Of a stretch of DNA of 64,000 nt, positions 24,428-33,437 are shown piece after piece. The stretch comes from Devosia sp. A16 (GTDB lineage: Bacteria; Pseudomonadota; Alphaproteobacteria; Rhizobiales; Devosiaceae). A model generated the notes under the pieces. It did no database searches, was not told the origin of the DNA, and was given only the letters and a program-made list of their open reading frames with translations. Numbering within the stretch: position 1 is the first letter of the stretch; each line of letters opens with the position of its first letter. The stretch spans positions 4,813,501-4,877,500 of the forward strand of contig NZ_CP012945.1 of assembly GCF_001402915.1 (NCBI RefSeq). The letters are read 5' to 3'. Both the position numbers and the translations under genes were made by a program.

Positions 24428-25116
24428 GAGTGCTGTTCGTCGGTCCCTCGCTCTACGGCGAAACGCCCGACCTGACGGGCCTCGTCGTCCGCTCTCCGGC
24501 CCGGCAGGGCGATGTCGCCCGCGCGGTGCTGGACGGCGCCGGTGCGATCGGGCTGGTCGACGGGTTCTTCGATGCGGTCGCCGCGCCCTGGCACAAGGAG
24601 ATTCTGTTCGCCCTGGAGCGCGGCGTGACGATGCTGGGAGCGTCCTCCATGGGGGCGCTTCGCGCCGCCGAATGTGCCGCCTTCGGGATGCTGCCGATCG
24701 GCGCGATTGCCCAGGACTACCTGAGCGGCGCGCTCGACGACGATGCCGCGGTGGCGATCTCTCACGGCCCGGAAGAGCTCGGCTATCCACCGCTGACCGA
24801 GCCGCTGGTCAACGTGCGGCCGACCCTCGATCGCCTGCGCGAACTGGGGCTCATCTCCGACGCGGAGCGGACGCGCATCTGGGAGCGAGCCGGTCGGCTC
24901 TATTTCAAGGACCGCTCGCTCGAGGCCTTGCTGCCCGCCGATGAGCGTGAGGAGCTGATTGCCGCCTACCGCAAGCACAAGGTCAACCGCAAGGCGGCAG
25001 ATGCGCTGCTGCTGGTCGCGGAGCTGAAGACCTGCAAAGCCATGGCGAGCGTCCACCCGACAGAACCCGAGCCGTCGTTCTTTTCGAGGTACGTTCTTCC
25101 TGAGCTGATGGGCTGA
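24424..25116 (+). CDS. TfuA-like protein
   Basis: 230 residues of the TfuA family, named after a protein of the trifolitoxin cluster of Rhizobium. In thioamide-forming pathways TfuA acts with YcaO, probably helping recruit or deliver the sulfur. Family stretches seen are VLFVGPSLYG, IGLVDGFFDAVAAPWHKEIL, GVTMLGASSMGALRAAE and the VNVRPTLDRL region. Its ATG overlaps the YcaO stop (ATGA), so the two are made together. A tRNA-Leu gene on the other strand lies 35 bases beyond its stop. Confidence 0.93.
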   Translation: MRVLFVGPSLYGETPDLTGLVVRSPARQGDVARAVLDGAGAIGLVDGFFDAVAAPWHKEILFALERGVTMLGASSMGALRAAECAAFGMLPIGAIAQDYLSGALDDDAAVAISHGPEELGYPPLTEPLVNVRPTLDRLRELGLISDAERTRIWERAGRLYFKDRSLEALLPADEREELIAAYRKHKVNRKAADALLLVAELKTCKAMASVHPTEPEPSFFSRYVLPELMG

Positions 25117-25151
25117 CAGCGCCGCGTCCCGGCCTTGCTTCGGGCGGCTGC

Positions 25152-25237
25152 TGGTGCGGGCGGTGGGACTCGAACCCACACGGGGATACCCCCTCCGGAT
25201 TTTAAGTCCGGTATGTCTACCATTCCATCACGCCCGC
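25152..25237 (-). tRNA. tRNA-Leu (anticodon UAA)
   Basis: Class II tRNA with a long variable arm. Acceptor arms GCGGGCG (complement of 25231-25237) and CGCCCGC (complement of 25156-25162) pair fully; the anticodon loop reads CTTAAAA with TAA as anticodon; the T arm has GGTTCGAGTCC. CCA is encoded at 25152-25154 (as TGG on the plus strand). Confidence 0.97.
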
Positions 25238-25362
25238 GCTGCGACAGGGCTTCCCACAAACATGGCAAAAACTCAAACGGGAATGGGGAGATAAACCCTG
25301 ACATCGCCTGTCAGGAGGGGCAGCTATTGCTCCGTGTCAGTCAAAACCCCGCGAGGCCCACC

Positions 25363-25728
25363 ATGCAGTTCATCGACCGCTACCCCATCACCGTCACCGA
25401 ACAATTCCTGGCCTGCCGCGATTTCTGGGCCAGGCACCTGGGTTTCTCGGTCGTGTTCGAGAACGAGTGGTTCGTCTACATGCAGGCCGATGGCGCCAGC
25501 ATCGCCTTCATGTCGCAAGAGCACCCCTCTTACCCGCCCGGTCCCGAAGCCTACGCGGCCGGCACCAGCATGGAACTGGAGGTGCAGGACGCGGCGGCGG
25601 CCCTCGAGGAAGTCCGCGCCACCGGCAGGGAGCCGGACTATCCGCTGACCGACGAACCGTTCGGCCAGCGCCGCTTCAGCCTGAAGGATCCGTCAGGCCT
25701 GTGGATCAATGTGGTGCAGCAGCTTTAG
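25363..25728 (+). CDS. VOC/glyoxalase superfamily protein
   Basis: 121 residues, one vicinal-oxygen-chelate module pair: ITVTEQFLACRDFWARHLGFSVVFENEWFVYM, then MELEVQDAAAALEEVRATG, ending FSLKDPSGLWINVVQQ. The family includes glyoxalases, bleomycin-binding and fosfomycin-resistance proteins; the substrate cannot be read. It lies after the tRNA on the other strand, with a small hairpin (CCTGACA/TGTCAGG) at 25297-25315 in its leader, and is convergent with gpt. Confidence 0.85.
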   Translation: MQFIDRYPITVTEQFLACRDFWARHLGFSVVFENEWFVYMQADGASIAFMSQEHPSYPPGPEAYAAGTSMELEVQDAAAALEEVRATGREPDYPLTDEPFGQRRFSLKDPSGLWINVVQQL

Positions 25729-25729
25729 C

Positions 25730-26227
25730 TCAGTCGGTGCCGCCCGAGATCGGCGGCACGTAGGCGACATCGAGGTCCCACGGGAAGAAGATCCAGGTGT
25801 CCTGGCTGACTTCGGTGATGAAGGTGTCGACCATCTCGCGGCCCTTGGGCTTGGCGTAGACGGTGGCAAAATGCGCGCCGGGGAGCATGTCGCGGACGAC
25901 GCGCGCCGTGGCCCCGGTATCCACCAGGTCGTCGACGATCAGGATCTTGCCGCCGCTGCGGGCCTTGTCGAGCAGTTCGGGGGCGATCGGCTTCAGCACC
26001 TTGATGCCGCCCTGGCTCTGGTGGTCATAGCTCTTGACCGCCACGCTCTCGACCACCCGGATATTGAGTTCGCGCGCCACGATCGCCGCCGGCACCAGCC
26101 CGCCCCGGGTGATCGCCACCAGCGCATCGAACGGCCCAAGCGCCTGCAGCCGCCAGGCCAGCGCCCGGCTGTCGCGATGGAACTGGTCCCACGTCACGGG
26201 GAAAGACTTCTGCGAGGTCTGGTTCAA
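25730..26227 (-). CDS. gpt: Xanthine-guanine phosphoribosyltransferase
   Basis: Salvages xanthine and guanine to their nucleotides with PRPP. 165 residues. The PRPP-binding loop [14 protein letters not shown] is at about 94-107, the flexible loop region has [14 protein letters not shown], and [18 protein letters not shown] starts the fold; [11 protein letters not shown] near the C-terminus is the Gpt purine-binding signature. Start is the ATG at 26227. It is convergent with the VOC gene, with 1 base between the stops. Confidence 0.94.
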   Translation of the reverse strand: MNQTSQKSFPVTWDQFHRDSRALAWRLQALGPFDALVAITRGGLVPAAIVARELNIRVVESVAVKSYDHQSQGGIKVLKPIAPELLDKARSGGKILIVDDLVDTGATARVVRDMLPGAHFATVYAKPKGREMVDTFITEVSQDTWIFFPWDLDVAYVPPISGGTD

Positions 26228-26284
26228 TTGCTTCTCCTGCGGCGGCCCCGCCGCCTGTTGTCGGGAAGGCCCATCGGGCCGGAA

Positions 26285-27058
26285 TCAGTAGGCTTCCACT
26301 TCCGGCGAGAGGCCGGCAGCGCGATGCGCCTCGGCCACCATCTCGCGCACGCGGGCGGCAGCCTCCGCCAGGCGCAGCTCGTCGGCGGAGCGCAGCACCA
26401 GCTCGGTCATCACGAAACTCTGCCCCATCTGCGGGTAGCTGCCCATCTTCACGTCGGGAAACTCCTGCTGTATCTGGCCGAGCGGTCCGCCGATGGTGCC
26501 CTCGCCCACCCGGCAGCGCAGCGTGATCGACTTGATCCTGTCACCGCCCCTGAGCGTCGGCCGGATCGCCTCGAGCATCGCCTGCATGATCTTGGGCACC
26601 CCGGCCATGACGTGCACGTTGCCGATGCGGAAGCCCGGCGCAGCGCTCACCGAATTGGCGATCAGCGACGCGCCCACGGGAATGCGCGCCATGCGCAACC
26701 GCGCCTCGTTGACCTCGGTACCGCTCTGCTTCCAGCGCTCTTCCATCATGGCGCGGGCCTCGGCATTGATCGGCAGCGCCACGCCGAACGCCTTGGCGAC
26801 GGCGTCGGCGGTAATGTCGTCATGCGTCGGGCCGATGCCACCGGTGGTGAAGACATAGGTGTAGCGCGCACGCACCGCGTTCACCGCGGCGATGATCTCG
26901 TCCTCGACGTCGGAGACCACCCGCACTTCCCTGAGCTCGATGCCGAGCTCGGTGCAGTAATCGGCCGTCGTCCCGATATTCACGTCCTTGGTCCGACCGG
27001 ACAGGATTTCGTCACCGATGACGACGAGAGCGGCGGTAACGGGTTCGGGCGATGGCAT
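26285..27058 (-). CDS. CinA N-terminal (MoaB-like) domain protein
   Basis: 257 residues. It contains the molybdopterin-binding-like fold of competence/damage-inducible protein CinA: AALVVIGDEILSGRTKDVN, TTGGIGPTHDDITADAVAKAFG, and RMARIPVGASLIANSVSAAPGF with VHVMAGVPKIMQAM. It lacks the C-terminal nicotinamide-nucleotide amidase domain. In E. coli-like CinA the N-terminal part hydrolyses ADP-ribose; activity here is unproven. The ATG just before PSPEPVTAALVV is used; an ATG 21 codons earlier is open. It is divergent from map. Confidence 0.9.
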   Translation of the reverse strand: MPSPEPVTAALVVIGDEILSGRTKDVNIGTTADYCTELGIELREVRVVSDVEDEIIAAVNAVRARYTYVFTTGGIGPTHDDITADAVAKAFGVALPINAEARAMMEERWKQSGTEVNEARLRMARIPVGASLIANSVSAAPGFRIGNVHVMAGVPKIMQAMLEAIRPTLRGGDRIKSITLRCRVGEGTIGGPLGQIQQEFPDVKMGSYPQMGQSFVMTELVLRSADELRLAEAAARVREMVAEAHRAAGLSPEVEAY

Positions 27059-27233
27059 GATGGCCCCGGAGATTGGCGAGGCACAATGCATTGCCTCACC
27101 AAAGCCTGAAAGGTCAAGCAATCCGGCGAGTCACCGGGCCCGGTTGCCCACAGTATTGGCGCCAGGACTGGCAGCGCCAACACACTTCCAATCGGCGGCC
27201 CGAACGCCTACTTTCGTTTCGAACGGAGCCGCC

Positions 27234-28064
27234 ATGATCACCTACGTCGAAGCCGAAACCAAAAGTCGCCGCACCTCGGGGGTCATCCCGCTGCACGGCG
27301 AAGCCGGCTTCAACGGCATGCGCAAGGCCGGCCGCCTCACCGCGGAAGCCCTCGACCTGCTGGTCGATGCGGTGAAACCGGGGGTCACCACGGCGGCGCT
27401 CGACCGGCTGGCCTACGAGTTCGCCCGCGACCATGACGCGATCCCCGCGACCCTGTTCTACAAGGGCTATCGCCACTCGATCTGCACTTCGATCAACCAC
27501 GTCGTCTGCCACGGCATTCCCGAGGAACGGCCGCTGCGCGAAGGCGACATCGTCAATATCGACCTGACGCTGATCGTCGACGGCTGGTACGGCGACAGCT
27601 CGCGGATGTACCCGGTGGGCGAAATCAGCCGCAAGGCCGAGCGCCTGATCGACGTCACCTATGCCGGCCTCGCCGCCGGCATCGCTGCAGCCAGGGCCGG
27701 CGCCACCACCGGCGATATCGGTGCGGCGATCCAGGCGCTGGCCGAGGCCGAGCGGATGAGCGTGGTGCGCGATTTCGTCGGGCACGGCGTCGGCCAGCTC
27801 TTCCACGACGAGCCCAACATCATGCATTTCGGCGTGCCGGGCACGGGCGTGCCGTTGAAGCCCGGGATGATCTTCACCATCGAACCGATGATCAATCTCG
27901 GCCGCCCGCATGTGAAGATCCTGGCGGACGGCTGGACCGCGGTGACCCGGGACCGCACGCTCTCGGCCCAGGCCGAGCACTCGATCGGCATCACCGAGAC
28001 CGGTGTCGAGATCTTCACGCTATCGCCGCGCGGCTTGTTCAATCCGCTCGACGCTCGTCGCTAG
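27234..28064 (+). CDS. map: Methionine aminopeptidase, type I
   Basis: Removes the initiator methionine from new proteins. 276 residues of the pita-bread fold. The five metal ligands are in DLTLIVDGWYGDSSRMY (two Asp), GHGVGQLFHDEPNI (His), FTIEPMI (Glu) and AEHSIGITE (Glu); the substrate His is in VVCHGIPEE. The ATG follows GGAG by 6 bases. An unusual N-terminal extension of about 20 residues (VEAETKSRRTSGVIPLHGE) precedes the canonical helix. radC follows after 3 bases. Confidence 0.97.
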   Translation: MITYVEAETKSRRTSGVIPLHGEAGFNGMRKAGRLTAEALDLLVDAVKPGVTTAALDRLAYEFARDHDAIPATLFYKGYRHSICTSINHVVCHGIPEERPLREGDIVNIDLTLIVDGWYGDSSRMYPVGEISRKAERLIDVTYAGLAAGIAAARAGATTGDIGAAIQALAEAERMSVVRDFVGHGVGQLFHDEPNIMHFGVPGTGVPLKPGMIFTIEPMINLGRPHVKILADGWTAVTRDRTLSAQAEHSIGITETGVEIFTLSPRGLFNPLDARR

Positions 28065-28067
28065 CCG

Positions 28068-28805
28068 ATGAGCGAGGGGGAGAAGCCATCGCCGGCAAAT
28101 CTCTCCCCGCGGGGCCTCGGCGAGGCTCCTGCCCCGCACTATCTCGGCCATCGGGAGCGCGCCCGGCAACGGTTCCTGAAGCTGGGCGAGCAGCATATCG
28201 AGGATTACGAACTGCTGGAGCTGATCCTGCAGATCGTCATCCCCCGCAAAGACACCAAGCCGTTGGCAAAGGAACTGATCCGGGCTTTCGGCAGCTTTTC
28301 GGGTGTCTTCTCGGCGACACCGAAGCAGCTCGACCAGATCAAAGGCCTTGGGCTGGTCTCAGCCACCAACCTCAAGATCATCCAGGCTGCCGCCCAACGC
28401 TTCGCGCGCGACCGGATGACCCCGGACCTGCCGATCCTGGGCTCGTGGACGGCGCTGATCGATTACTGCCACGCCCAGATGGCCTTCAACGACGTCGAAC
28501 AGTTCCGCATTCTGTTCCTCGACAAGAAGAACCGCCTTATCGCCGACGAAGTGCAGCAGACCGGCACAGTCGACCACGCCCCCGTCTATCCGCGCGAGGT
28601 GATCAGGCGCACCCTCGAACTGTCGGCAACGGCGCTGATCCTGGTGCACAACCACCCCTCCGGCGACCCGACGCCCTCGACTGCCGATGTCGAGATGACC
28701 CGTCGCATCAACGACGTGGCCCGGCCGCTGGGGATCACCGTGCACGATCACATCATCATCGGGAAATCGGGGCATTCGTCGATGAGAGGGCTGAAGCTGA
28801 TCTAG
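28068..28805 (+). CDS. radC: RadC family protein (JAMM domain)
   Basis: 245 residues. A helix-hairpin-helix-like N-terminal half (HYLGHRERARQRFL, then LAKELIRAFGSFSGVFSATP) is followed by the MPN/JAMM domain with the metal motif VHNHPSGDPTPSTADVEMTR and the upstream Glu in RLIADEVQQTGTVDH. The role of RadC is unsettled; it is not needed for DNA repair in E. coli despite its name. It is directly after map and likely cotranscribed. Confidence 0.93.
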   Translation: MSEGEKPSPANLSPRGLGEAPAPHYLGHRERARQRFLKLGEQHIEDYELLELILQIVIPRKDTKPLAKELIRAFGSFSGVFSATPKQLDQIKGLGLVSATNLKIIQAAAQRFARDRMTPDLPILGSWTALIDYCHAQMAFNDVEQFRILFLDKKNRLIADEVQQTGTVDHAPVYPREVIRRTLELSATALILVHNHPSGDPTPSTADVEMTRRINDVARPLGITVHDHIIIGKSGHSSMRGLKLI

Positions 28806-28827
28806 CTTCGCTCTGGCAACAAGCCCC

Positions 28828-29565
28828 TCACCCGAACTGCTGCAGAACCGGGAAGGTCTCGAGGAACCAGTAGGAGATGCGGGTAAACTGTCCGGTGAGG
28901 AACAGCAGTCCGGTCACCACCAGCAAACCGCCCATCACCTTCTCGACCATGCCGAGATGCTTCTTGAACCCCGAAAAAAAGGTGAGGAACGGCCCGATGG
29001 CGATGCCGGCCAGCAGGAACGGCACGCCCAGTCCGAGCGAATAGAGCCCGAGCAGCGCCGCTCCGTCGAGCGCCGTCTCCTTGGTCGAGGCGACTGCGAG
29101 GATCGCCGCCAGCACCGGCCCGATGCAGGGCGTCCAGCCAACCGCAAAGGCGAGCCCCAGCAGGAACCCGCCCACCGGGCCGCTGGCCACGCCGGGACCA
29201 TTGTGCCGCAATTGCCGATCAAGGAAGGCGATCCGGTAGACGCCGAGGAAATGCAGCCCCATGGCGATGATGAACAGCCCGGCGATCGGCGTGATGATCG
29301 GGAGCGCCTGCCGGAACGCCTGTCCGAACGCCGTAGCCGTGGCGCCGAACAGGATGAAGACGATCGAGAACCCGGCGATGAAGAACACCGAGGTGAACAC
29401 GCTTTTCCGCCAGATCACCCCGGCGGTGGCGCCGTCGCTGCGCAACTGGTCGAAGCTCGCGCCGCTCATATAGGTGAGGTAGGGCGGCACCAGCGGCAGC
29501 ACGCACGGACTGAGGAAACTCAGCACCCCTGCCCCGAACACCAGCCAGAACGAGAACCCGTCCAT
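28828..29565 (-). CDS. ccdA: Cytochrome c biogenesis protein CcdA
   Basis: 245-residue membrane protein with six predicted helices. It passes electrons from cytoplasmic thioredoxin to the periplasm for cytochrome c maturation. The redox cysteines are in FLSPCVLPLVPPYL near residue 20 and in GWTPCIGPVLAAIL near the middle. Of two adjacent ATGs the second has the better spacing from GGAGG. It is convergent with radC and divergent from the binding-protein gene. Confidence 0.93.
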   Translation of the reverse strand: MDGFSFWLVFGAGVLSFLSPCVLPLVPPYLTYMSGASFDQLRSDGATAGVIWRKSVFTSVFFIAGFSIVFILFGATATAFGQAFRQALPIITPIAGLFIIAMGLHFLGVYRIAFLDRQLRHNGPGVASGPVGGFLLGLAFAVGWTPCIGPVLAAILAVASTKETALDGAALLGLYSLGLGVPFLLAGIAIGPFLTFFSGFKKHLGMVEKVMGGLLVVTGLLFLTGQFTRISYWFLETFPVLQQFG

Positions 29566-29661
29566 CATGCCTCCGACAAATCGCGCGAAGTCATAGCCGG
29601 TTCGCCGCCGAAGGCAATGCGACGGGCAGCCGCTCGCCTCGATGTGAAGCGCGACACAAAC

Positions 29662-29690
29662 TTGACTACACCACTCATCTTTCCTCTAGT
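29662..29690 (+). promoter_or_regulatory. Predicted promoter of the siderophore-type binding protein gene
   Basis: TTGACT (29662-29667) and TCTAGT (29685-29690) are 17 bases apart, 30 bases ahead of the ATG at 29721. I see no clear Fur or Irr box. Confidence 0.45.
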
Positions 29691-29720
29691 GCGCCTATTG
29701 ATCGCTTCGAGGGATTTGAG

Positions 29721-30704
29721 ATGAAATTGTTGTCCGCCGCGCTGGCCCTGCTCGCCGCCCTGCTCGCGCCGGCCTTCGCCCAAGACTTTCCGGTGACCGT
29801 CGGCCACATCTACGGCGCCACCACGATCCCAGCGAAGCCGCAGCGCGTCGTCTCGGTGGGCATGCATGAGCAGGACTTCCTCTATGCGCTCGGCGTCGCC
29901 CCGGTCGGCGTCAAGGAATGGTGGGGCGAGCACCCCTACGCCACCTGGCCCTGGGCCGAGGCGGCGCGCAAGGCCGTCAATGCCACGCCCGAGGTGATGA
30001 CTGTAGACGGCATCAACCTCGAATGGGTCGCGGCGCAGCGCCCCGACCTGATCATCGCCATCTATGTCACCATGGACGAGGCGATGTACCGGAATCTGTC
30101 GAAGATCGCGCCGGTGGTGGTGACGCCGGCAGGCTACCAGCATTGGGGCGCCCCATGGCAAGCGGAACTGACCATCATCGACCGCGCGACGTCAGGCAAC
30201 TCCGAAAAGTCGGAGGCTATCATCGAGAGCTTCGCCGATCGCTTCGCCGCCGTACGGACCCAGTATCCTCAGCTTGCCGGCAAGACCGGCACCAATCTCT
30301 ACCTCAGGGAAGACGGCAGCTTCGATGCCTGGAGCAGCAACGATCTCGCCAGCAAGTTTCTGATCGATCTCGGCCTCAGCTTCCCGCCCCAGCTCGACAA
30401 GCTGGCCCAGCCCGATAACCGCATCACCATCAGCCCCGAATTCATCGAGCTTATCGACATGGATGTGGCGATCTGGCCGGCCGATAATACGGCAATCCAG
30501 CACAAGGTCGAAGCCATGGGTCTCTACCAGGGGTTGCGGCTCGCCACCGAGGGTCGTTCGGTCTGGCTCGACGACGGCGATGGCCTCGCCAGCGCCGCGA
30601 TGAGCTGGCAGACTCCATTGTCGCTCGGCTACCTGCTCGACCTGCTGCCGCCCAAGCTCGCTGCCGCAGTGGATGGCGACCCGGCGACGGCGATTCCCCA
30701 CTGA
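29721..30704 (+). CDS. Periplasmic substrate-binding protein, siderophore/cobalamin type
   Basis: 327 residues. A signal peptide (KLLSAALALLAALLAPAFA, cut before QDFPV) is followed by a FecB/FepB-like fold: PAKPQRVVSVGMHEQDFLYALGVAPVGV, then ALQR-like EWVAAQRPDLIIAIYVTM, KIAPVVVTP, and the later DLASKFLIDLGL region. Such proteins bring ferric siderophores to an ABC importer. No permease or ATPase gene is near, so its partners must lie elsewhere. Confidence 0.88.
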   Translation: MKLLSAALALLAALLAPAFAQDFPVTVGHIYGATTIPAKPQRVVSVGMHEQDFLYALGVAPVGVKEWWGEHPYATWPWAEAARKAVNATPEVMTVDGINLEWVAAQRPDLIIAIYVTMDEAMYRNLSKIAPVVVTPAGYQHWGAPWQAELTIIDRATSGNSEKSEAIIESFADRFAAVRTQYPQLAGKTGTNLYLREDGSFDAWSSNDLASKFLIDLGLSFPPQLDKLAQPDNRITISPEFIELIDMDVAIWPADNTAIQHKVEAMGLYQGLRLATEGRSVWLDDGDGLASAAMSWQTPLSLGYLLDLLPPKLAAAVDGDPATAIPH

Positions 30705-30730
30705 GCCATCCACTGGCGCTGGTGGTCGCG

Positions 30731-30834
30731 GACCCCCACCCCTGTCCCCTCCCCGCAAGGGGGAGGGAGACCCTCACACCGGCATCTCAGTCTGCGTCCC
30801 TCCCCCTTGCGGGGAGGGATCAAGGGTGGGGGTC
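30731..30834. repeat. Palindromic intergenic repeat, family A
   Basis: Outer arms GACCCCCACCCCTG and CAAGGGTGGGGGTC, inner arms CCCCTCCCCGCAAGGGGGAG and CCTCCCCCTTGCGGGGAGGG. Same family as 6849-6950, including the internal CAGTCTGCG element. A half copy of the family B repeat (GCTTTCGCGAGGGATGAC) follows at about 30871-30888. The remainder of the gap up to rpe shows no gene. Confidence 0.8.
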
Positions 30835-30980
30835 AGCACGCGCCGGCGCCGATGGAAGCCTGGGTCCTGCTTTCGCGAGGGATGACATCGAGGTTGGGCC
30901 GGGGTAAGGACCGTTTGTCTCTTTTGTATGCCGACACGAGCAACAAAGGAGATATGTCGCCACTCTGGCCAGGCTGCCCC

Positions 30981-31658
30981 ATGTCCCGCCCGATCCGCAT
31001 CGCGCCCTCCATCCTCTCCGCCGATTTCACCCGGCTCGGCGACGAGATTCGCGCCATCGATGCGGGCGGCGCCGACTACATCCATGTTGATGTGATGGAC
31101 GGTCACTTCGTCCCCAACATCACCATCGGCCCGCTGATCGTCTCGGCGATCCGGCCGATCACCAGCAAGGTCATCGACGTCCACCTGATGATCGCGCCGG
31201 CGGACCCTTATCTCGCCGCCTTCGCCAAGGCCGGCGCCGACTCGATCACCGTGCATGCCGAGGCCGGCCCACATTTGCATCGATCGCTGCAGGCGATCCG
31301 CGGCGAAGGCAAGCGCGCCGGCGTCGCCATCAACCCCGCGACCCCCGTCTCCGCCATCGAGCATGTCATCGGCGACGTCGACCTGGTGCTGGTGATGAGC
31401 GTCAACCCTGGCTTCGGCGGGCAGAAGTTCATTCCGGAGAGCCTCAACAAGATCCGGCAGGTACGCGCCCTGATCGGCGGCCGGCCGATCGACCTCGAGG
31501 TCGATGGCGGCGTCACCGAGCACAATGCCAAGGCGCTCGCCGACGCCGGCGCCGATCTTTACGTCGCCGGCACTTCAGTGTTCTCCGGCAACGACCCCAA
31601 TACCTATGCCGGCCGCATCGCGGCCATCCGCAACGCTGCCACCGCCGTTACCGCGTAA
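30981..31658 (+). CDS. rpe: Ribulose-phosphate 3-epimerase
   Basis: Interconverts ribulose 5-phosphate and xylulose 5-phosphate. 225 residues of TIM barrel: [17 protein letters not shown] with the metal-site Ser/Asp region, [40 protein letters not shown] and [13 protein letters not shown]. The start at 30981 matches family length; an ATG at 30954 has AAAGGAG only 2 bases ahead, too close for good use, so the true start is uncertain by 9 codons. It complements gnd elsewhere in the window. Confidence 0.95.
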   Translation: MSRPIRIAPSILSADFTRLGDEIRAIDAGGADYIHVDVMDGHFVPNITIGPLIVSAIRPITSKVIDVHLMIAPADPYLAAFAKAGADSITVHAEAGPHLHRSLQAIRGEGKRAGVAINPATPVSAIEHVIGDVDLVLVMSVNPGFGGQKFIPESLNKIRQVRALIGGRPIDLEVDGGVTEHNAKALADAGADLYVAGTSVFSGNDPNTYAGRIAAIRNAATAVTA

Positions 31659-31692
31659 CGCATCGGTTACGCGAACAAAGAGCCATAAGCCC

Positions 31693-33015
31693 ATGATTCC
31701 GCGCTATTCTCGCCCCGAAATGGTTGCCATCTGGTCGCCCGAGACCCGCTTCAAGATCTGGTTCGAGATCGAGGCGCATGCGACCACGAAACTGGCCGAG
31801 CTCGGTGTGGTGCCCAAAGAGGCCGCCGAAACGATCTGGGCCAAGGGCGGCAGTGCCAGTTTCGACGTCGAGCGCATCGACGAGATCGAGCGCACCACCA
31901 AACACGACGTGATCGCCTTCCTGACCCATGTATCGGAGATCGTCGGTCCCGAGGCCCGCTTCCTGCATCAGGGTATGACCTCGTCCGACGTGCTCGACAC
32001 CTGCCTCGCGGTGCAACTGTCGCGCGCGTCCGATATCCTGCTCGACGACATCGACCGCCTGCTGGCGGCGATCAAGCGCCGCGCCAAGGAGCATAAGTAC
32101 TCCATCACCATCGGGCGCAGCCATGGCATCCATGCGGAGCCGACCACCTTCGGCATCAAGCTCGCCGAAGCCTATGCCGAGTTCACCCGCAACCGCGCTC
32201 GGCTCGTCGCGGCGCGCGAGGAGATCGCCACGGCGGCCATTTCAGGCGCCATCGGCACCTTCGCCAATATCGATCCGCAGGTCGAGGCTTACGTCGCCGA
32301 AAAGCTGGGGCTGAAGCCCGAGCCGATCTCCACCCAGGTGATCCCCAGGGATCGCCATGCGATGTTCTTTGCCACGCTCGGGGTCATCGCCTCTTCGATC
32401 GAGCGCATCGCCACCGAAATCCGTCACCTGCAGCGCACCGAAGTTCTCGAAGCCGAGGAGTTCTTCTCTCCCGGCCAGAAGGGCTCGTCGGCCATGCCGC
32501 ACAAGCGCAATCCGGTGCTGAGCGAGAACCTCACCGGCCTCGCCCGCCTCGTCCGCGGCATGGTCACGCCGGCGCTGGAAAACGTCGCGCTTTGGCACGA
32601 GCGCGATATCTCGCATTCCTCGGTCGAACGGATGATCGGCCCCGATGCCACGGTGACGCTCGATTTCGCGCTCAATCGCCTCGTCGGCCTGATCGACAAC
32701 CTGCTGATCTACCCCGAGAACATGAAGCGCAATCTCGATCTGCTCGGCGGGTTGCACAACAGCCAGCGCGTGCTGCTGGCGCTGACCCAGGCCGGCCTCA
32801 GCCGCGAGGACTCCTATGCCGCGGTGCAGCGCAACGCCATGCAGGTCTGGCAGGCGCGCGGCGACCGCGCCGGGCTCTTCGCCAAGCTGCTGAAGGCCGA
32901 TCCCGAGGTTTCAGCCAAGCTCGGCCCCGCCGAGATCGACGCCATGTTCGACGATTTCTATCATCTCAAACACGTCGACGCGCTGTTCGAGCGCGTCTTC
33001 GGGCCGGAGGTCTGA
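31693..33015 (+). CDS. purB: Adenylosuccinate lyase
   Basis: Acts twice in purine synthesis: splits SAICAR and adenylosuccinate. 440 residues of the fumarase/aspartase superfamily, mainly helical. The signature loop GQKGSSAMPHKRNPVLSEN is at about 260-278; MTSSDVLDTCLAVQ and RSHGIHAEPTTFG supply active-site His and Thr/Ser. It starts 34 bases after rpe and its TGA overlaps the ATG of the next gene. Confidence 0.97.
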   Translation: MIPRYSRPEMVAIWSPETRFKIWFEIEAHATTKLAELGVVPKEAAETIWAKGGSASFDVERIDEIERTTKHDVIAFLTHVSEIVGPEARFLHQGMTSSDVLDTCLAVQLSRASDILLDDIDRLLAAIKRRAKEHKYSITIGRSHGIHAEPTTFGIKLAEAYAEFTRNRARLVAAREEIATAAISGAIGTFANIDPQVEAYVAEKLGLKPEPISTQVIPRDRHAMFFATLGVIASSIERIATEIRHLQRTEVLEAEEFFSPGQKGSSAMPHKRNPVLSENLTGLARLVRGMVTPALENVALWHERDISHSSVERMIGPDATVTLDFALNRLVGLIDNLLIYPENMKRNLDLLGGLHNSQRVLLALTQAGLSREDSYAAVQRNAMQVWQARGDRAGLFAKLLKADPEVSAKLGPAEIDAMFDDFYHLKHVDALFERVFGPEV

Positions 33016-33437
33016 TGCCCGTCGTCTACGCGCGCGAAGCCGCCCTGCCCGTCGAGGACTATATCGACGTGGTCGGTCACAGCGCGCTCGGGCCGACCCG
33101 GCCGATCGACGATCGTGAGCGGATCGCTGCAATGATCGCCGGCGCCGACCTGATCGTCAGCGCCCGCATTGACGGCCGCTGCGTGGGCCTTGCCCGCTGC
33201 CTCACCGATGTCGCCTGGGTCGCCTATTGCGGCGATCTCGCGGTGCACAACGATTTCCAGGGACGCGGCATCGGCAAGGGCTTGCTCGAGGCCTGCCGCG
33301 AGTTGCTGGGCGAGGGCGTCGGCATGGCCCTGCTCTCGGTTCCCGAGGCAGTCGGCTTCTACGACAGGCACGGCCCGTCGGTGGACCTCCACCGCTACGG
33401 CCATGCCTACTTCATGAACCGAAAGCGCGGCGTATGA
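33015..33437 (+). CDS. GNAT family N-acetyltransferase
   Basis: 140 residues, a compact GNAT domain. The acetyl-CoA loop is LAVHNDFQGRGIGKGLLEACRELL, preceded by VGLARCLTDVAWVAYCGDL. Target unknown. The ATG overlaps the purB stop (TGATG), and its own stop overlaps the next gene, so the three are translationally coupled. Confidence 0.86.
   Translation: MPVVYAREAALPVEDYIDVVGHSALGPTRPIDDRERIAAMIAGADLIVSARIDGRCVGLARCLTDVAWVAYCGDLAVHNDFQGRGIGKGLLEACRELLGEGVGMALLSVPEAVGFYDRHGPSVDLHRYGHAYFMNRKRGV

Noticed and set aside
25116-25260. tRNA-Leu as an island attachment site for the YcaO-TfuA locus
   Set aside because: The tRNA 3-prime end does face the locus, but I found no second copy of the tRNA end on the far side and no integrase gene; base composition does not change.
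25297-25315. Hairpin CCTGACA/TGTCAGG as a riboswitch ahead of the VOC gene
   Set aside because: Only a 7-bp stem; too short and simple to support a riboswitch call.
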